From assembly GCF_000022545.1 (NCBI RefSeq), contig NC_012883.1, positions 558,001 to 622,000 of the forward strand: a stretch of DNA of 64,000 nucleotides. The letters are read 5' to 3'. Within the stretch, counting starts at the first letter, position 1. Each line of letters begins with the position of its first letter. Shown here one piece after another: positions 11,329 to 20,853 of the stretch. Source of the DNA: Thermococcus sibiricus MM 739. GTDB lineage: Archaea > Methanobacteriota_B > Thermococci > Thermococcales > Thermococcaceae. The position numbers were made by a program, and so were the translations under genes. The notes beneath the pieces are model-generated. The model was not told the DNA's origin. It searched no databases and was given only the letters and a program-made list of their open reading frames with translations.

Positions 11329-12548
11329 CGTCCAAGCTCTTTGTGTGCTTTTGCTAAGTGCTTCGCTGCTATGGCTGCCAATAAAGAAAGTTCTCCTGCT
11401 AATACTGCACTCGCAACAATCTCTGCAAACTTCTTTGCATTAGTTCCCGGTGGATTTCCACCGCCAGCAACACCCATAATGCTCAATGCCTCCCTTTGCG
11501 TAGGAACTCTTGTTCCCCCACCAACTGTTCCAATTTCAAGGCTAGGCATTGTTATGCTTATGTAGAGATCTCCCTCTGGAGTGACCTCTGCGAGAGTTAT
11601 TCCGTGGGAACCCTCGGTTATTTGAGCCTCATCTTGACCTGTTGCTAAGAATATAGCCCCCACAATATTCCCAAAGTGAGCGTTAAATCCATAGCTACCT
11701 GCTTGTGCTGATCCCACAAGGTTCTTCCTGTAGTTTACCTCCGCTATAAGTTCGGGTGTTGTCTTGAGCTTCCTTTCAACAATCTCCCTTGGAACAACAG
11801 CCTCAGCTATAACGGTTTTTCCCCTTCCGTTGATAAAGTTCATCGCATTGGGCTTCTTATCAACGCAGAGGTTGCCCGACAGGGCGAGGTACTTCACATC
11901 TGCGAAGTGCTCCTCTATTACCTTCATTATCTCTTCGCTCGCTATCGTGACCATGTTCATACCCATAGCATCTCCCGTTTCAAACTCAAAACGCAGGTAA
12001 AGGTTGTTGCCAATGATGTGGGGTTTAACCCTCCTAAGTTTTCCGTGTCTGGTCACTTTAGAAACTGCTTTTTCTTGGAGATATTCGAGGTTTTCTTCAA
12101 CCCATTGGGCAACCTCTCTCGCTCTCCTTGCATCTGGACATTTCAATAGGGGTGCTCTTGTCATTTTATCATCAATTACTGTTGTTTTAACACCACCAGC
12201 AGCAGTCAAAGTAGAGCATCCTCTATTTACTGAAGCAACTAAAGCCCCTTCAGTTGTTGCCAATGGAATGTAAAACTCTCCTTTGGCATATTCCCCATTT
12301 ATCTTGAGAGGCCCTGCAACCCCCATGGGTATCTGTACAGCCCCTATCATATTCTCAATGTTTTTTCCTATCACTTGGCTGGGGTCTATAGAATAGTGGC
12401 CAATGTTTTTTAGGCTTATATTGAATCTCTTTTCTAAGGCCTTTCTTCTAACTTCCGTGGCCAGATGTTTATCATTAGTATATTTTTCTACTTGGTGTAA
12501 CTTAATCTCTCCTTTAGCGACTTTTTCAATGAGTTCTTCAATGTTCAT
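11325..12548 (-). CDS. hmgA: HMG-CoA reductase, class I
   Basis: A 407-residue enzyme reducing HMG-CoA to mevalonate with NADPH, the committing step of archaeal lipid isoprenoid synthesis. Class I motifs are ENMIGAVQIPMGVAGPL, the catalytic Glu region ATTEGALVASVNRG, GDAMGMNMVTIASE (NADPH site), GQDEAQ and the C-terminal His region (AAKHLAKAHKEL). The ATG at 12548 has GGAGGGGAT upstream; a longer frame to 12632 runs into the neighbouring MinD-like gene and is rejected. No membrane anchor is present, as usual in archaea. Confidence 0.95.
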   Translation of the reverse strand: MNIEELIEKVAKGEIKLHQVEKYTNDKHLATEVRRKALEKRFNISLKNIGHYSIDPSQVIGKNIENMIGAVQIPMGVAGPLKINGEYAKGEFYIPLATTEGALVASVNRGCSTLTAAGGVKTTVIDDKMTRAPLLKCPDARRAREVAQWVEENLEYLQEKAVSKVTRHGKLRRVKPHIIGNNLYLRFEFETGDAMGMNMVTIASEEIMKVIEEHFADVKYLALSGNLCVDKKPNAMNFINGRGKTVIAEAVVPREIVERKLKTTPELIAEVNYRKNLVGSAQAGSYGFNAHFGNIVGAIFLATGQDEAQITEGSHGITLAEVTPEGDLYISITMPSLEIGTVGGGTRVPTQREALSIMGVAGGGNPPGTNAKKFAEIVASAVLAGELSLLAAIAAKHLAKAHKELGR

Positions 12549-12576
12549 ATTATATCCCCTCCAAAAAGAGATTTTT

Positions 12577-13335
12577 TCAGACTTTTTTAATCTTTTTAAA
12601 TATCCACTCTTCAAGGATTTCTCCAGTCTCATAAAACGCTAACGCTGCATCACTTTTTGGCTTGTATCCAAGAATAGGGATCCCCACGTTAATGGACTCG
12701 GGGACGTTTTCATCAAATGGGATGATACCTATAACAGGGAGACCAACATTCTGCTCAATCTCCTCCACTATATGCTCAATAATATCCCCTGATTCCATCA
12801 CCTTATTTAAAACAACGCCAATTTTTAGTCCATATTCTTCTCCAATCATTCTGAGTTTGTTAATTTCATTTTCTACCATTGCTTCAAAGGAATGAATTGG
12901 TGATCTCTCAACTTCAACAACTATTATTTGATAATCAGCCACTTCAAATGTTGGTAACGTATCGAAGGGTATTCCTGTAGGGGAGTCAAGAAATAGTACA
13001 GGAAATTTGTATTTCATCAGTTCAACTATTTCTCTCAGACGTTTGGGAGAGATTCCTACAACATCTTGCAACCTAGTGCTACCGGGCATTACATTAACAG
13101 CAGTTTTTTCATGCTTGTATATTGCCCATTCAGGATCTACATCGGGATTTTTAAGAATGGAGTGGAGTGTGTAACTAACGTTTTCTAGGGCAAAATGAAA
13201 ACCTAGATTGGGCAAAAAAAGGTCTCCATCTATTGCGAGGGTTCGGTAATCTTTTTGGCCAAAATATACACTTAAATTTGCAGTAGTTGTAGTTTTTCCG
13301 GCTCCACCTCTTCCGGTAACGATTATAACGGGCAT
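12577..13335 (-). CDS. MinD/ParA-family ATPase with Arg in place of the signature Lys
   Basis: A 252-residue P-loop ATPase. The Walker A region is VTGRGGAGKTTTTANL (about residues 5-20), Walker B-like FPVLFLDSPTG lies at about 110-120, and the adenine-binding NK motif is in VVLNKVMES. MinD/ParA proteins normally carry KGGxGKT; here the first Lys is Arg. The C-terminus (EILEEWIFKKIKKV) is amphipathic and basic, like a membrane-targeting helix. The ATG at 13335 follows GGAGTG. It lies 28 bases upstream of hmgA on the same strand; a functional link is not evident. Confidence 0.8.
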   Translation of the reverse strand: MPVIIVTGRGGAGKTTTTANLSVYFGQKDYRTLAIDGDLFLPNLGFHFALENVSYTLHSILKNPDVDPEWAIYKHEKTAVNVMPGSTRLQDVVGISPKRLREIVELMKYKFPVLFLDSPTGIPFDTLPTFEVADYQIIVVEVERSPIHSFEAMVENEINKLRMIGEEYGLKIGVVLNKVMESGDIIEHIVEEIEQNVGLPVIGIIPFDENVPESINVGIPILGYKPKSDAALAFYETGEILEEWIFKKIKKV

Positions 13336-13447
13336 TGTATTCACTCCTGTTATAGTAAATGCTGATGAGTTCAGTATACAAAGTACTTAACCTATGTATG
13401 TAAAGGAAGAAATATAAGATTTTCCATAAAATAGAATGAAGAAAAAA

Positions 13448-13699
13448 TCAGCTTATGAGTTCCCCAAACGCAAATTTCTGTTTCACACTGTTAATGACGA
13501 TTTCCACTTCATCCCCCACTTTTGTATTAGGGACAAAGACCACAAATCCCTTAATTCTAGCTATTCCATCTCCACCCTTCCCAAGAGCTTCGATTTTCAC
13601 CTTGTATCTTTCCCCAACTTTTACTGGGGGAAGTTTTGGGGCCCTCCTATCCATTTTCCTCTTTCCAACCTTTCTATCTTCCAATTCAGACACCACCAA
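13448..13699 (-). CDS. TRAM-domain RNA-binding protein
   Basis: A small protein of about 80 residues made almost entirely of a TRAM domain: [20 protein letters not shown] followed by [20 protein letters not shown]. Stand-alone TRAM proteins in archaea bind RNA and are proposed RNA chaperones. The basic N-terminus ([10 protein letters not shown]) is typical. The start is uncertain: TTG 13699 and the GTGs that follow are all possible. Confidence 0.85.
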   Translation of the reverse strand: MVVSELEDRKVGKRKMDRRAPKLPPVKVGERYKVKIEALGKGGDGIARIKGFVVFVPNTKVGDEVEIVINSVKQKFAFGELIS

Positions 13700-13884
13700 A
13701 CAAGTATCTGCAATCTTATGGTGATAATAGGGGTACTTAAGGTTTTTGGTGTTTAGAACTTAATTTTCAAATCTTTTTATTGTTCAGGTGAGTTATCATA
13801 CTCTAAAGGGCAAGGTTTTGACAAAAAATTTATATCAAAGATAACCGAGGTATTAATGTTAAAAAATTCATGGAGATGATAACT

Positions 13885-14928
13885 TTGAACGAAAAAATGC
13901 TTGGAATAATGAAGACTAAGCCAGCTTATGGTGCAGAACTTGTTGAAGTTGATGTTCCAAATCCAAAAGAGGGGGAAGTTCTTATTAAGGTTCTTGCGAC
14001 AAGCATTTGCGGCACTGACCTACATATTTACGAGTGGAATGAATGGGCCCAAAGCAGGATCAAACCTCCCCAGATAATGGGACATGAAGTGGCGGGCGAG
14101 GTAGTGGAAGTAGGTCCAGGAGTTCATAATCTCAAAATAGGGGATTATATTTCTGCGGAGACCCACATAGTTTGTGGGGAGTGTTATCAATGTAGGACTG
14201 GCAATTACCATGTATGTCAGAATACGAAGATATTTGGTGTAGATAGCGATGGTGTTTTTGCCGAATATGCAATTGTTCCAGCACAAAATGCTTGGAAAAA
14301 TCCAAAGAATATTCCACCAGAGTATGCAACTCTTCAAGAACCTCTTGGAAACGCTGTTGATACAGTTTTGGCCGGGTCTGTTGCTAGCAAGACTGTTCTA
14401 ATTACTGGAGCTGGTCCATTGGGTCTTTTAGGAATCACTGTTGCAAAGGCAAGTGGGGCATCCCTTGTCATTGTGAGTGAGCCAAGTGAGTTTAGAAGAA
14501 ACCTCGCAAAGAAAGTGGGTGCTGATGTTGTCATAAACCCAATGGAAGAGGATGTTGTCAGGGAAGTGAAGGATTTGACTAATGGTAACGGTGTAGATGT
14601 TTTTCTTGAATTTAGCGGTGCGCCAAGAGCCCTTGAGCAGGGCCTCCAAGCAGTAACACCTGCTGGTAGAGTCAGTCTTTTGGGATTATTCCCAAAAGAG
14701 GTTACTTTCGATATAAACAATTTAGTCATCTTCAAGGCCCTAGAGATCCATGGAATAACTGGAAGGCACTTATGGCAAACCTGGTATACAGTTTCAAATC
14801 TTTTGAAAAGTGGAAAGCTTAACTTGGATCCAGTCATAACTCACAAATACAAGGGATTTGATAAGTTTGAAGAGGCTTTTGAGTTAATGAGGGCCGGAAA
14901 AACAGGAAAAGTTGTTTTCATTCCATAA
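13885..14928 (+). CDS. tdh: L-threonine 3-dehydrogenase
   Basis: A 347-residue zinc-dependent medium-chain dehydrogenase oxidising L-threonine to 2-amino-3-oxobutyrate with NAD. The catalytic zinc site appears as [15 protein letters not shown] and GHEVAGEV; structural-zinc cysteines lie in [15 protein letters not shown]; the Rossmann motif is GAGPLGLLG. The start is placed at TTG 13885 because GGAGATGAT lies 4 bases before it and the product then begins [10 protein letters not shown], like known Thermococcales enzymes; ATG 13870 would precede that ribosome site. A TATA (TTTATATC) lies at 13828-13835. Threonine cleavage feeds glycine, linking to glyA and gcvT. Confidence 0.92.
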
Positions 14929-15016
14929 AGATATTGGTACGTTTTTATATTTTTTTGTTTATTTTCCACCGCAATTTTTAAGTAACTCTTGTAAGATTTC
15001 TCTCGGGGGGTTGATA

Positions 15017-16528
15017 ATGGAGTTAAGTTACCAGGAAAAAGTCACTCTCATCAAGCTTAGAGAGTTGAAAAAAGCAAGCTTTGATGAATTAGTGAAAGAA
15101 ACAGGTTTGGATCAAGTAGCAGTCATGAGGGCCATTCTATGGCTCCAGAGCAAGGGGCTTGCAAAGCTTCATGAGAAACAAAAGAGAGTTGTAAAAATTA
15201 CTGAATTGGGAGAAAAATATGCAAAAATAGGCCTTCCAGAAAGAAGGGCCTTGAAACTTCTCGTAGAAAAAGGTAAGGTAACTTTAGAAGACCTAAGAGA
15301 AGTTCTTAGTGAAGATGAACTTAGACCTATAATTGGAATTCTTAGGAAGGAGGGTTGGGCAACTGTTAGGAAGGAAGACGATGTTCTTACCCTTGAGCTT
15401 ACAGAGAAGGGTAAAGAGGCCCTTACCAAAGAAAGGCCCATTGATATTGCATTGAAAGTTCTTGCAGAAAAAAGAGAAGTAGAGGCCAGAGAAATTGAAG
15501 AATTGCTTTCATTAAAAGAACTAAAGACCAGAAAAATCGGTGAAGAAGATGCAAAAGCCGAAAGGGAAGTTGAAATTACAGATGAAGGGTTAAGAATTGC
15601 TAGTGAGGGACTTGAGCTTAAGGAAGAGGTTTCTATTCTAACTCCAGAGTTAATAAAGAGTGGTGGATGGAAGAATGTAGAATTCAAACATTTCAACATC
15701 CATGCTCCTGTAAAAAGACTTTATCCAGGTAAAAAGCAACCTTATAGAACTTTTCTTGATAAAATAAGAAGAAAACTTATAGAGATGGGCTTCATTGAAA
15801 TGACAGTGGAGAGCTTAATAGAAACACAGTTCTGGAATTTTGATGCTTTATTTCAGCCTCAAAATCATCCTGCAAGGGACTGGACTGACACGTATCAACT
15901 TAAATATCCAAAATATGGGTTCCTTCCGGATGAGACACTCGTGGAGAGAGTTAAAGCTTCCCATGAGCACGGTTGGATTACAGGCTCAAGAGGATGGGGA
16001 TATAAGTGGGATCCAAGAACCGCTATGTTGCTGATGCCAAGAGCTCACGCAACTGCATTAAGTGCAAGACAACTTGGAAAGGGCGTTCAAATTCCGGGGA
16101 AGTACTTTGCTATTCAAAGAGTCTTTAGGCCAGATGTTCTTGATAGAACACACTTAATAGAGTTTAACCAGGTGGATGGCTTTGTAGTTGGAGAAACTTT
16201 AACTTTCAAACATCTTCTTGGAATATTAAAACGATTTGCAGTCGAGATTGCTGGAGCGAAGAAAGTGAAATTCCTTCCTGATTACTATCCATTTACGGAG
16301 CCAAGCGTGCAGATGAGCGCTTACCATGAGGAGCTCGGATGGGTAGAATTTGGAGGAGCGGGTGTATTCAGAGAAGAAATGACCAAACCCCTTGGTATTG
16401 ATGTTCCAGTAATAGCTTGGGGAATTGGAATTGACCGTTTAGCAATGTTCAAACTTGGGATAGATGATATAAGATACCTCTTTAGCTATGATTTGAAATG
16501 GTTAAGAGAAGCAAAGCTGGTGTGGTGA
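15017..16528 (+). CDS. pheS: Phenylalanyl-tRNA synthetase alpha subunit
   Basis: The 503-residue catalytic alpha subunit charges tRNA-Phe. The N-terminus (about 1-75) contains winged-helix modules ([20 protein letters not shown]); the class II core has motif 2 around [22 protein letters not shown] and motif 3 [10 protein letters not shown]. The ATG at 15017 follows CGGGGGGTTGAT; the longer frame from 14912 overlaps tdh and is rejected. It ends 6 bases before pheT. Confidence 0.95.
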
Positions 16529-16534
16529 TGAGAA

Positions 16535-18217
16535 ATGCCGAAATTCGACGTTGCCAAGCATGATTTAGAGAGACTGGTTGGGAAGGAATTCACAGTAGAT
16601 GAATGGGAGGATCTCTTCCTATACGCTAAGTGTGAACTTGATGATATATGGGAGCACGAAGGTAAAATCTACTTTAAGGCGGATGCTAAAGATACTAATA
16701 GGCCAGATCTATGGAGTGCTGAAGGAATAGCCAGACAGGTTCGGTGGGCTTTAGGGATGCTAAGGGGTTTACCAAGGTATAGCATTGAAGAAAGTAATGT
16801 CATGGTTTATGTTGATGAGAACCTCAAAGATATAAGACCATATGGTGTTTATGCCATAGTTGAGGATCTTGAATTAGATGAAGAGGCCTTAAAGCAGATA
16901 ATTCAGCTTCAAGAAAAGGTAGCATTAACACTTGGCAGAAAAAGGAAAGAAGTTGCTATTGGAACATTTGACTTTGATAAGTTGAGTCCTCCTTTCTATT
17001 ATAAAGCTGTTGAGCCTCAAAAAATAAAATTTATCCCCTTAAATTGTGAAAGAGAAATGAGTGCAGATGAAATACTTGAAGAACATGAAAAAGGAAAAGA
17101 GTATGGTCATCTAATTAAAGGCAGACCCTATTATCCGTTGCTTGTTGATAGTGAGGGGAACGTTCTATCAATGCCCCCAGTCATTAACTCCGAGACTCAT
17201 GGAAAAGTTACAGAAGAAACAAAAAGCATTTTTATAGATATCACGGGATGGAATTTAGAAACAATTATGCTAGCGTTAAACGTGATCGTGACGGCCTTGG
17301 CTGAGAGAGGAGGAAAAATAAGGACTGTTAGAGTGATTTATAAGGATTTTGAATTAAAAACCCCGGATTTAACTCCCAAAGAGTTTGAGGTTGACCTCAA
17401 CTACATTAAAAGGCTAGCAGGCGTTGAGCTTACAGATAAAGATATCAAAGATCTCCTTGAGCGCATGATGTATGAGGTCGATTTTGTCGATAGAAGAGTA
17501 AAACTAAGGTATCCAGCCTTTAGGAATGATATAATGCACCCGAGAGATGTTTTGGAAGATGTGCTTATTGCATATGGTTATAACAACATTGAACCAGAAG
17601 AACCAGAGTTAGCAGTTCAAGGAAAGGGGGACGACTTTGTAGATTTCGAAAATGCAATTAGAGATCTAATGGTAGGATTTGGTCTTCAAGAGGTCATGAC
17701 TTTCAACTTAACTAATAGAGAAGCACAGTTTGATAAGATGAACATTCCAGAGGAGGATATAGTTGAAATAGAGAATCCAATAAGTCAAAAATGGAGTGCC
17801 CTTAGGAGATGGCTTCTACCAAGCTTAATGGAGTTTTTGAGCCAGAATACTCATGAGGAATATCCCCAAAGGATTTTTGAAGTTGGCAAAGCCACTTTGA
17901 TTGATGAGAGCAGGGAAACTAAGACTATAAGTGAAAGCAAACTTGTAGTTGCTATAGCACACCCAAAAGTCACTTTCACTGAAGCTAAGGAAATTCTTGA
18001 CAGCGTGCTTCGCCACTTGGGTGCAGAGTACACGATTAGAGAGATAGAGTATGGTTCTTTTATTCCAGGAAGAGCCGGAGAAATAATAGTGGAAGGGAAG
18101 AAAGTAGGTATAATAGGTGAAATCCATCCCCAAGTATTGGAGAATTGGGGGGTGGAGATGCCAGTAGCAGCATTTGAGATCTTTTTAAGGCCGTTCTATA
18201 AAGGGAGTTTTCTCTGA
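16535..18217 (+). CDS. pheT: Phenylalanyl-tRNA synthetase beta subunit
   Basis: The 560-residue beta subunit forms the heterotetramer with PheS. It shows the archaeal/eukaryotic-length architecture: N-terminal region FDVAKHDLERLVGKEF, B3/B4 editing domain in the middle (AIGTFDFDKLSPPFYYKA, PPVINSETHGK), B5 domain (LAGVELTDKDIKDLLERMMY, then YPAFRNDIMHPRDVLEDV), and a C-terminal catalytic-like fold ending PVAAFEIFLRPF. It follows pheS by 6 bases and is surely co-transcribed. Confidence 0.95.
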   Translation: MPKFDVAKHDLERLVGKEFTVDEWEDLFLYAKCELDDIWEHEGKIYFKADAKDTNRPDLWSAEGIARQVRWALGMLRGLPRYSIEESNVMVYVDENLKDIRPYGVYAIVEDLELDEEALKQIIQLQEKVALTLGRKRKEVAIGTFDFDKLSPPFYYKAVEPQKIKFIPLNCEREMSADEILEEHEKGKEYGHLIKGRPYYPLLVDSEGNVLSMPPVINSETHGKVTEETKSIFIDITGWNLETIMLALNVIVTALAERGGKIRTVRVIYKDFELKTPDLTPKEFEVDLNYIKRLAGVELTDKDIKDLLERMMYEVDFVDRRVKLRYPAFRNDIMHPRDVLEDVLIAYGYNNIEPEEPELAVQGKGDDFVDFENAIRDLMVGFGLQEVMTFNLTNREAQFDKMNIPEEDIVEIENPISQKWSALRRWLLPSLMEFLSQNTHEEYPQRIFEVGKATLIDESRETKTISESKLVVAIAHPKVTFTEAKEILDSVLRHLGAEYTIREIEYGSFIPGRAGEIIVEGKKVGIIGEIHPQVLENWGVEMPVAAFEIFLRPFYKGSFL

Positions 18218-18311
18218 TTTTTTCCTAATTATTCCTGTTATTGAGGCATTTTTGCATAATAAAGTTTAAATAGAAGAGTTCTCATTTAGGAATCTCTTTA
18301 TAAGGATTAAC

Positions 18312-18389
18312 ATGATTTCAAAGTTGATTAGAGACTCTTGGATTTCGATATCCATTTCCATCATCATTTCATACCACCAATTTTTCTAA
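18312..18389 (+). CDS. Possible 25-residue Ile/Ser-rich peptide
   Basis: ATG at 18312 gives a 25-residue ORF whose centre alternates Ile and Ser (WISISISIIIS). AAGGA lies 6 bases before the ATG, a TATA-like box about 45 bases upstream, and a terminator hairpin starts 7 bases after the stop. It could be a small hydrophobic peptide or a leader peptide, or chance. No known family is recognised. Confidence 0.35.
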   Translation: MISKLIRDSWISISISIIISYHQFF

Positions 18390-18395
18390 ATGAAT

Positions 18396-18423
18396 AAAGG
18401 GTTTTAGCCTTTACCCTTTTTTT
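18396..18423 (+). terminator. Hairpin plus T-run
   Basis: AAAGGGT (18396-18402) pairs perfectly with ACCCTTT (18413-18419) around a 10-base loop, and the run of T continues to 18423. It would end a transcript covering the small ORF at 18312, or pheST read-through, before truA. Confidence 0.65.
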
Positions 18424-18545
18424 GTTGTCAAAATTCCAAAAAGAAAGGGCCCAAAAATATCATAAATAGGCATATTGACTTTGCTATTTGTAAAGTAAGC
18501 CCAATCTCAAAATCCTTTTATATTCTCCTTTACAAAGTACTCAAT

Positions 18546-19346
18546 ATGAGAATAGCCCTAAAGATAGCGTACGATGGAACTAAGTTTTATGGATTCCAAC
18601 GGCAGCCAGATCTTAGAACTGTAGAAGGAGAGTTAATCAAAGTATTAAAAAAGTTGGGAATAATTGAGGATGTTAAAGAGGCCAATTTTAAAGGTGCTTC
18701 AAGAACAGATAGAGGGGTTTCAGCTCTCGGAAATGTTATTGCATTTAATACTGCCAAGCCGGAGCTTGCTGAAGCACGAATTTTAAATCACCATCTCAGA
18801 GATATATGGATTCTAGGAAAGGCTGAGGTTCCTGAGGATTTTCATCCAAGATTTTGGGCGAAAAATAAAATATATCGTTACTATCTTTTTGATGAGGGAA
18901 TTGATGTAATAAAGCTAAAAGCATGTGCTGAAGCGTTTTTGGGTAGACACGATTTTTCTAATTTCGCCCGTCTTGAGGAATTTAGAAAGCCTGTAAGAGA
19001 GATAAACAGAATTGATGTATTTTCTAGGGGTAGGATAATTGTAGTGGAAATTGAAGGGAAGAGTTTTCTGTGGGAGATGACAAGAAGAATAATTACAGCA
19101 CTCAAGCTCTGTGGTTTGGGTGTTCTTTCAATTGGTGATGTAGAATTGATGTTGAAAGAAAAAGTTGATAAAAAACTTCCTCCTGCCCCCCCAGAAAACC
19201 TTGTATTGTGGGAGGTTGGATACGAGGGGATAAAGTTTGAGGTAGATGCTTATGCAATTGAAAAAGTCAAAAGAGAGTTTTTAGAAAGATTTAGAAAGTA
19301 TTTAACAAAATCAGCTATTCTTGAAGACTGGCTTATTTCTTTATGA
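18546..19346 (+). CDS. truA: tRNA pseudouridine synthase TruA
   Basis: A 266-residue enzyme that isomerises uridines 38-40 in the tRNA anticodon arm. The N-terminal RIALKIAYDGTKFYGFQRQP and the catalytic-Asp motif GASRTDRGVSALGNV are diagnostic, and FLWEMTRRII matches the conserved second half. A TATA-like TTTTATATTC about 25-30 bases upstream makes it nearly leaderless. Its 3' end overlaps the convergent helicase gene by 14 bases. Confidence 0.93.
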   Translation: MRIALKIAYDGTKFYGFQRQPDLRTVEGELIKVLKKLGIIEDVKEANFKGASRTDRGVSALGNVIAFNTAKPELAEARILNHHLRDIWILGKAEVPEDFHPRFWAKNKIYRYYLFDEGIDVIKLKACAEAFLGRHDFSNFARLEEFRKPVREINRIDVFSRGRIIVVEIEGKSFLWEMTRRIITALKLCGLGVLSIGDVELMLKEKVDKKLPPAPPENLVLWEVGYEGIKFEVDAYAIEKVKREFLERFRKYLTKSAILEDWLISL

Positions 19347-20703
19347 TTTTTTCGAGCTCTTTATCATAGTACTTCCCATAATACTGCCTCAATGCTTTCT
19401 GCCTTTCTATAAAGTGAGTGAATAGTAGTGGATCATCGTCTTTGACGTCCACTATAACGGCATGACTACGTCCTTTGGGTCTTAAAGCTCTCCCTATAGT
19501 TTGAATTGTCATTATGTCACTTTTTCCTCCACCAGCAAGAATTATAGCAGAGATTTCGGGAATATCTACACCCTCCTTCAGGAGAGTGGATATGAGCACG
19601 TTAATTTCCCCATTTTTAAACTTTTCAAAAATTTCCCATCTATTTGGGCTTTGAGAGCTTAGAAATTCAGCCTTTATTCCTTTCTTTTTGAACATTTCTA
19701 TTAATACATTTCCATGCTCAATCCGTTTTACATCAATTAATACTCGATGCCCTTGTTTTGCAAGTTTGTATGCAATTCTCACTATTGCTTTGTTTCTCTC
19801 TTTATTTTCCATTATTATCTCTTCATAAAGTTCCTTATATCGTTCTGCAAGTGGCGGCATTGATGATTCATATTCTATTATCATAAACCGAGGTTTTGCC
19901 AAAAACTTCTCCTTAATCAAATCTTCGGCTTTTATCTCATAAATAATCGGTCCGACGATCCCCTCAATTTTCAGTTCTTCTCCTCTTATCCTTCTCCAAG
20001 GAGTAGCGGAGAGACCAAACCTAAGTTTTTGGGTAAGACTAATTCCAAGCTCATAGAATTTTTCAGCAGCTGAGGTTCTGTGACACTCATCAAAAAGAAG
20101 CACAGCATATGGTTTCTGGAGTTTGTCAACTCCTCTTGAAAGCAAAGTTTGTATCATAGCCACGGTCACGGGTCTTTCGTCCCAATTGTTATCCCCAACA
20201 AGGCCGGGTTCTATTCCTAAAACTTCTCTTATATTATCGGCCCATTGATAAAGGAGCTCTTTTGTGTGTACTATTATTAAAGTGGATAGGTTAAGTTCGT
20301 AAATTAATCTCAGCCCAATTATCGTTTTTCCGCTTCCTACGGGAAGTGCTAAAACTCCCATATTTGTCTTTAAGGCTTTTTTCAATGTCTTTTGTTGATA
20401 TTTCCTGAGTTGGTATTTTTCATTCCAAGTGGCATTTATTTCAATGCCTTCTATTTCCCTTTCATCAATAATCCTTACCCTATATCCTTTGGAGTTAAGG
20501 AGACTTTTCACTCTCGGGATTAGTCCTACAGGGAATGATTTTGTATGTGGATTGTAAAGGCTTTCTGGTTTTTCCCATTTACCAAAACTCTTCCTATAAG
20601 TTAGCTCTTCATATATCATAAAGTATACTCTGGGATCAGCTTTTTCCACATAAACCAATGCTGATTTATCTGGGATCCTCAATGTAACTACCTTCATTGC
20701 CAT
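19333..20703 (-). CDS. SF2 helicase, SSL2/XPB-like (COG1061)
   Basis: A 456-residue DEAD/DEAH-type ATPase. Motif I is LPVGSGKTIIGL (about 118-129), motif II LLFDECHRTS, motif III LSATPWRR, motif V-type STLLKEGVDIPE and motif VI QTIGRALRPKGR. The composition matches archaeal COG1061 helicases related to XPB, expected to act in DNA repair or transcription-linked remodelling. No nuclease domain is visible. The ATG at 20703 has a TATA-like GATATAAAGG upstream. Confidence 0.85.
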   Translation of the reverse strand: MAMKVVTLRIPDKSALVYVEKADPRVYFMIYEELTYRKSFGKWEKPESLYNPHTKSFPVGLIPRVKSLLNSKGYRVRIIDEREIEGIEINATWNEKYQLRKYQQKTLKKALKTNMGVLALPVGSGKTIIGLRLIYELNLSTLIIVHTKELLYQWADNIREVLGIEPGLVGDNNWDERPVTVAMIQTLLSRGVDKLQKPYAVLLFDECHRTSAAEKFYELGISLTQKLRFGLSATPWRRIRGEELKIEGIVGPIIYEIKAEDLIKEKFLAKPRFMIIEYESSMPPLAERYKELYEEIIMENKERNKAIVRIAYKLAKQGHRVLIDVKRIEHGNVLIEMFKKKGIKAEFLSSQSPNRWEIFEKFKNGEINVLISTLLKEGVDIPEISAIILAGGGKSDIMTIQTIGRALRPKGRSHAVIVDVKDDDPLLFTHFIERQKALRQYYGKYYDKELEKIIKK

Positions 20704-20853
20704 TCAAATAGAACTTTTGGAAGTTCTCCTTTATATCTTTTTCTTCCCAAACTTAACCCTTCAGGGCGAGGTAGGTAACAGCTTTTTCTCTATCTATCTG
20801 AAAATTCCAAAAAGTTTATCATAAGTCTGGGTCAATTTTGAAAGGGTGATAAC

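Larger units (their letters stand above)
18218..18545 (+). other. 328-base intergenic region with a small transcription unit
   Basis: Between pheT and truA. It contains a TATA-like AGTTTAAAT (about 18263-18271), a 25-codon ORF (18312-18389), an intrinsic-type hairpin with T-run (18396-18423) and then the truA promoter (CCTTTTATATTC near 18513-18524), which puts truA close to leaderless. Nothing else is evident. Confidence 0.6.

Noticed and set aside
18340-18385. Possible box C/D sRNA (ATGATGA on the - strand)
   Set aside because: A C-box-like ATGATGA occurs, but no CTGA D boxes at suitable spacing were found, and the hairpin/T-run fits a + strand transcript better.
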